Assembly: GCA_943735955.1 (NCBI GenBank)
Contig: OX030955.1
Location: 9,005,769-9,069,768 of the forward strand
From: Piscicola geometra
Lineage: Eukaryota; Annelida; Clitellata; Hirudinida; Piscicolidae
DNA: 64,000 bases
Direction of reading: 5' to 3'
The notes under the pieces are model-generated. The model was not told where the DNA came from. It saw only the letters and a program-made list of their open reading frames with translations, and searched no databases. The stretch's first letter is position 1, and each line of letters starts with the position of its first letter. Shown here piece after piece: positions 63,566 through 64,000 of the stretch. The position numbers and the translations under genes were made by a program.

Positions 63566-64000
63566 CTGCAGGGACGGCGGTGGTGTTGAGAAAGAATTAT
63601 GTAATGGAAGAATTATCAAAGTAGAGGTTTTTGGTGGATAGATGCGCATTTAAAGTTAGATTAGACTGAAATATTTGAGTTTTGAATGTATCCATGATAC
63701 AGCGTATCATCGTTGAGGAATAATTAACGTATGCCAAATTCGTTTTATATAATATCAAGCAGGACTGCTAGGAAGATTAAAGGCTTAATGATGTGTTAGA
63801 GACTTTTAGAGTCATGTGATACAAAACTTTTAGAATTTCAACTTGCCACTTTCAAAAATTAAAATAAATACTTTTTATATTCCTTAAAGTAATGAAATAA
63901 AAACAAAACATTTTCAAGAAATTTTATGATGCAAACAGATGTTATAAAATGTCCTGATTATAATAAGGTTTTAAAAACTACTTAAGTGCAACAAATATTC

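Overview
This is eukaryotic nuclear DNA from an invertebrate animal. The genes are split into many short exons with GT-AG introns, the intergenic and intronic DNA is AT-rich, and simple repeats, tRNA-derived SINE-like repeats and a 200-N assembly gap are present. The BK channel and myosin proteins look protostome-like, but no finer placement can be made from this window.

Layout: (1) 1-23240, minus strand: the 5' part of a BK/Slo1 calcium-activated potassium channel gene. I resolve 13 exons in a consistent reading phase (559 codons), from the N-terminus through S0-S6 and the pore into the RCK1 domain; the rest lies beyond the left edge. Its introns hold an intron-containing tRNA-Lys(UUU), SINE copies and a long hairpin. 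(2) 23241-31595: an intergenic stretch between divergent genes, dominated by a nearly 1-kb uninterrupted (CA)n microsatellite. (3) 31596-40194, plus strand: a KAT6 (MOZ/MORF/Enok)-like gene with two N-terminal winged-helix modules, no PHD fingers, a strongly divergent MYST domain that keeps its C2HC zinc finger but appears to lack the catalytic and acetyl-CoA residues, and a roughly 970-residue Asn/Gln-rich C-terminal exon. (4) 40195-44890: intergenic repeats. (5) 44891-56798, plus strand: a complete 39-exon type II (striated-muscle-type) myosin heavy chain, 1961 residues. (6) 56799-61178: mostly empty, with one unidentified minus-strand terminal exon ending in a CaaX-like Cys-Gln-Leu-Gln. (7) 61379-64000, minus strand: four exons of an SLC20/PiT sodium-phosphate cotransporter, cut by the assembly gap.

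The genes do not form a pathway. BK channel and muscle myosin could both act in muscle, but no shared regulation is visible. The most notable item is the KAT6-like gene: its exons join in phase across nine junctions and align with a MYST domain end to end, yet the residues expected for acetyltransfer are replaced or deleted. It reads as an intact pseudo-acetyltransferase, not a pseudogene. All exon boundaries were read by eye from splice motifs, phase continuity and remembered family sequences; no alignment or transcript data were available.
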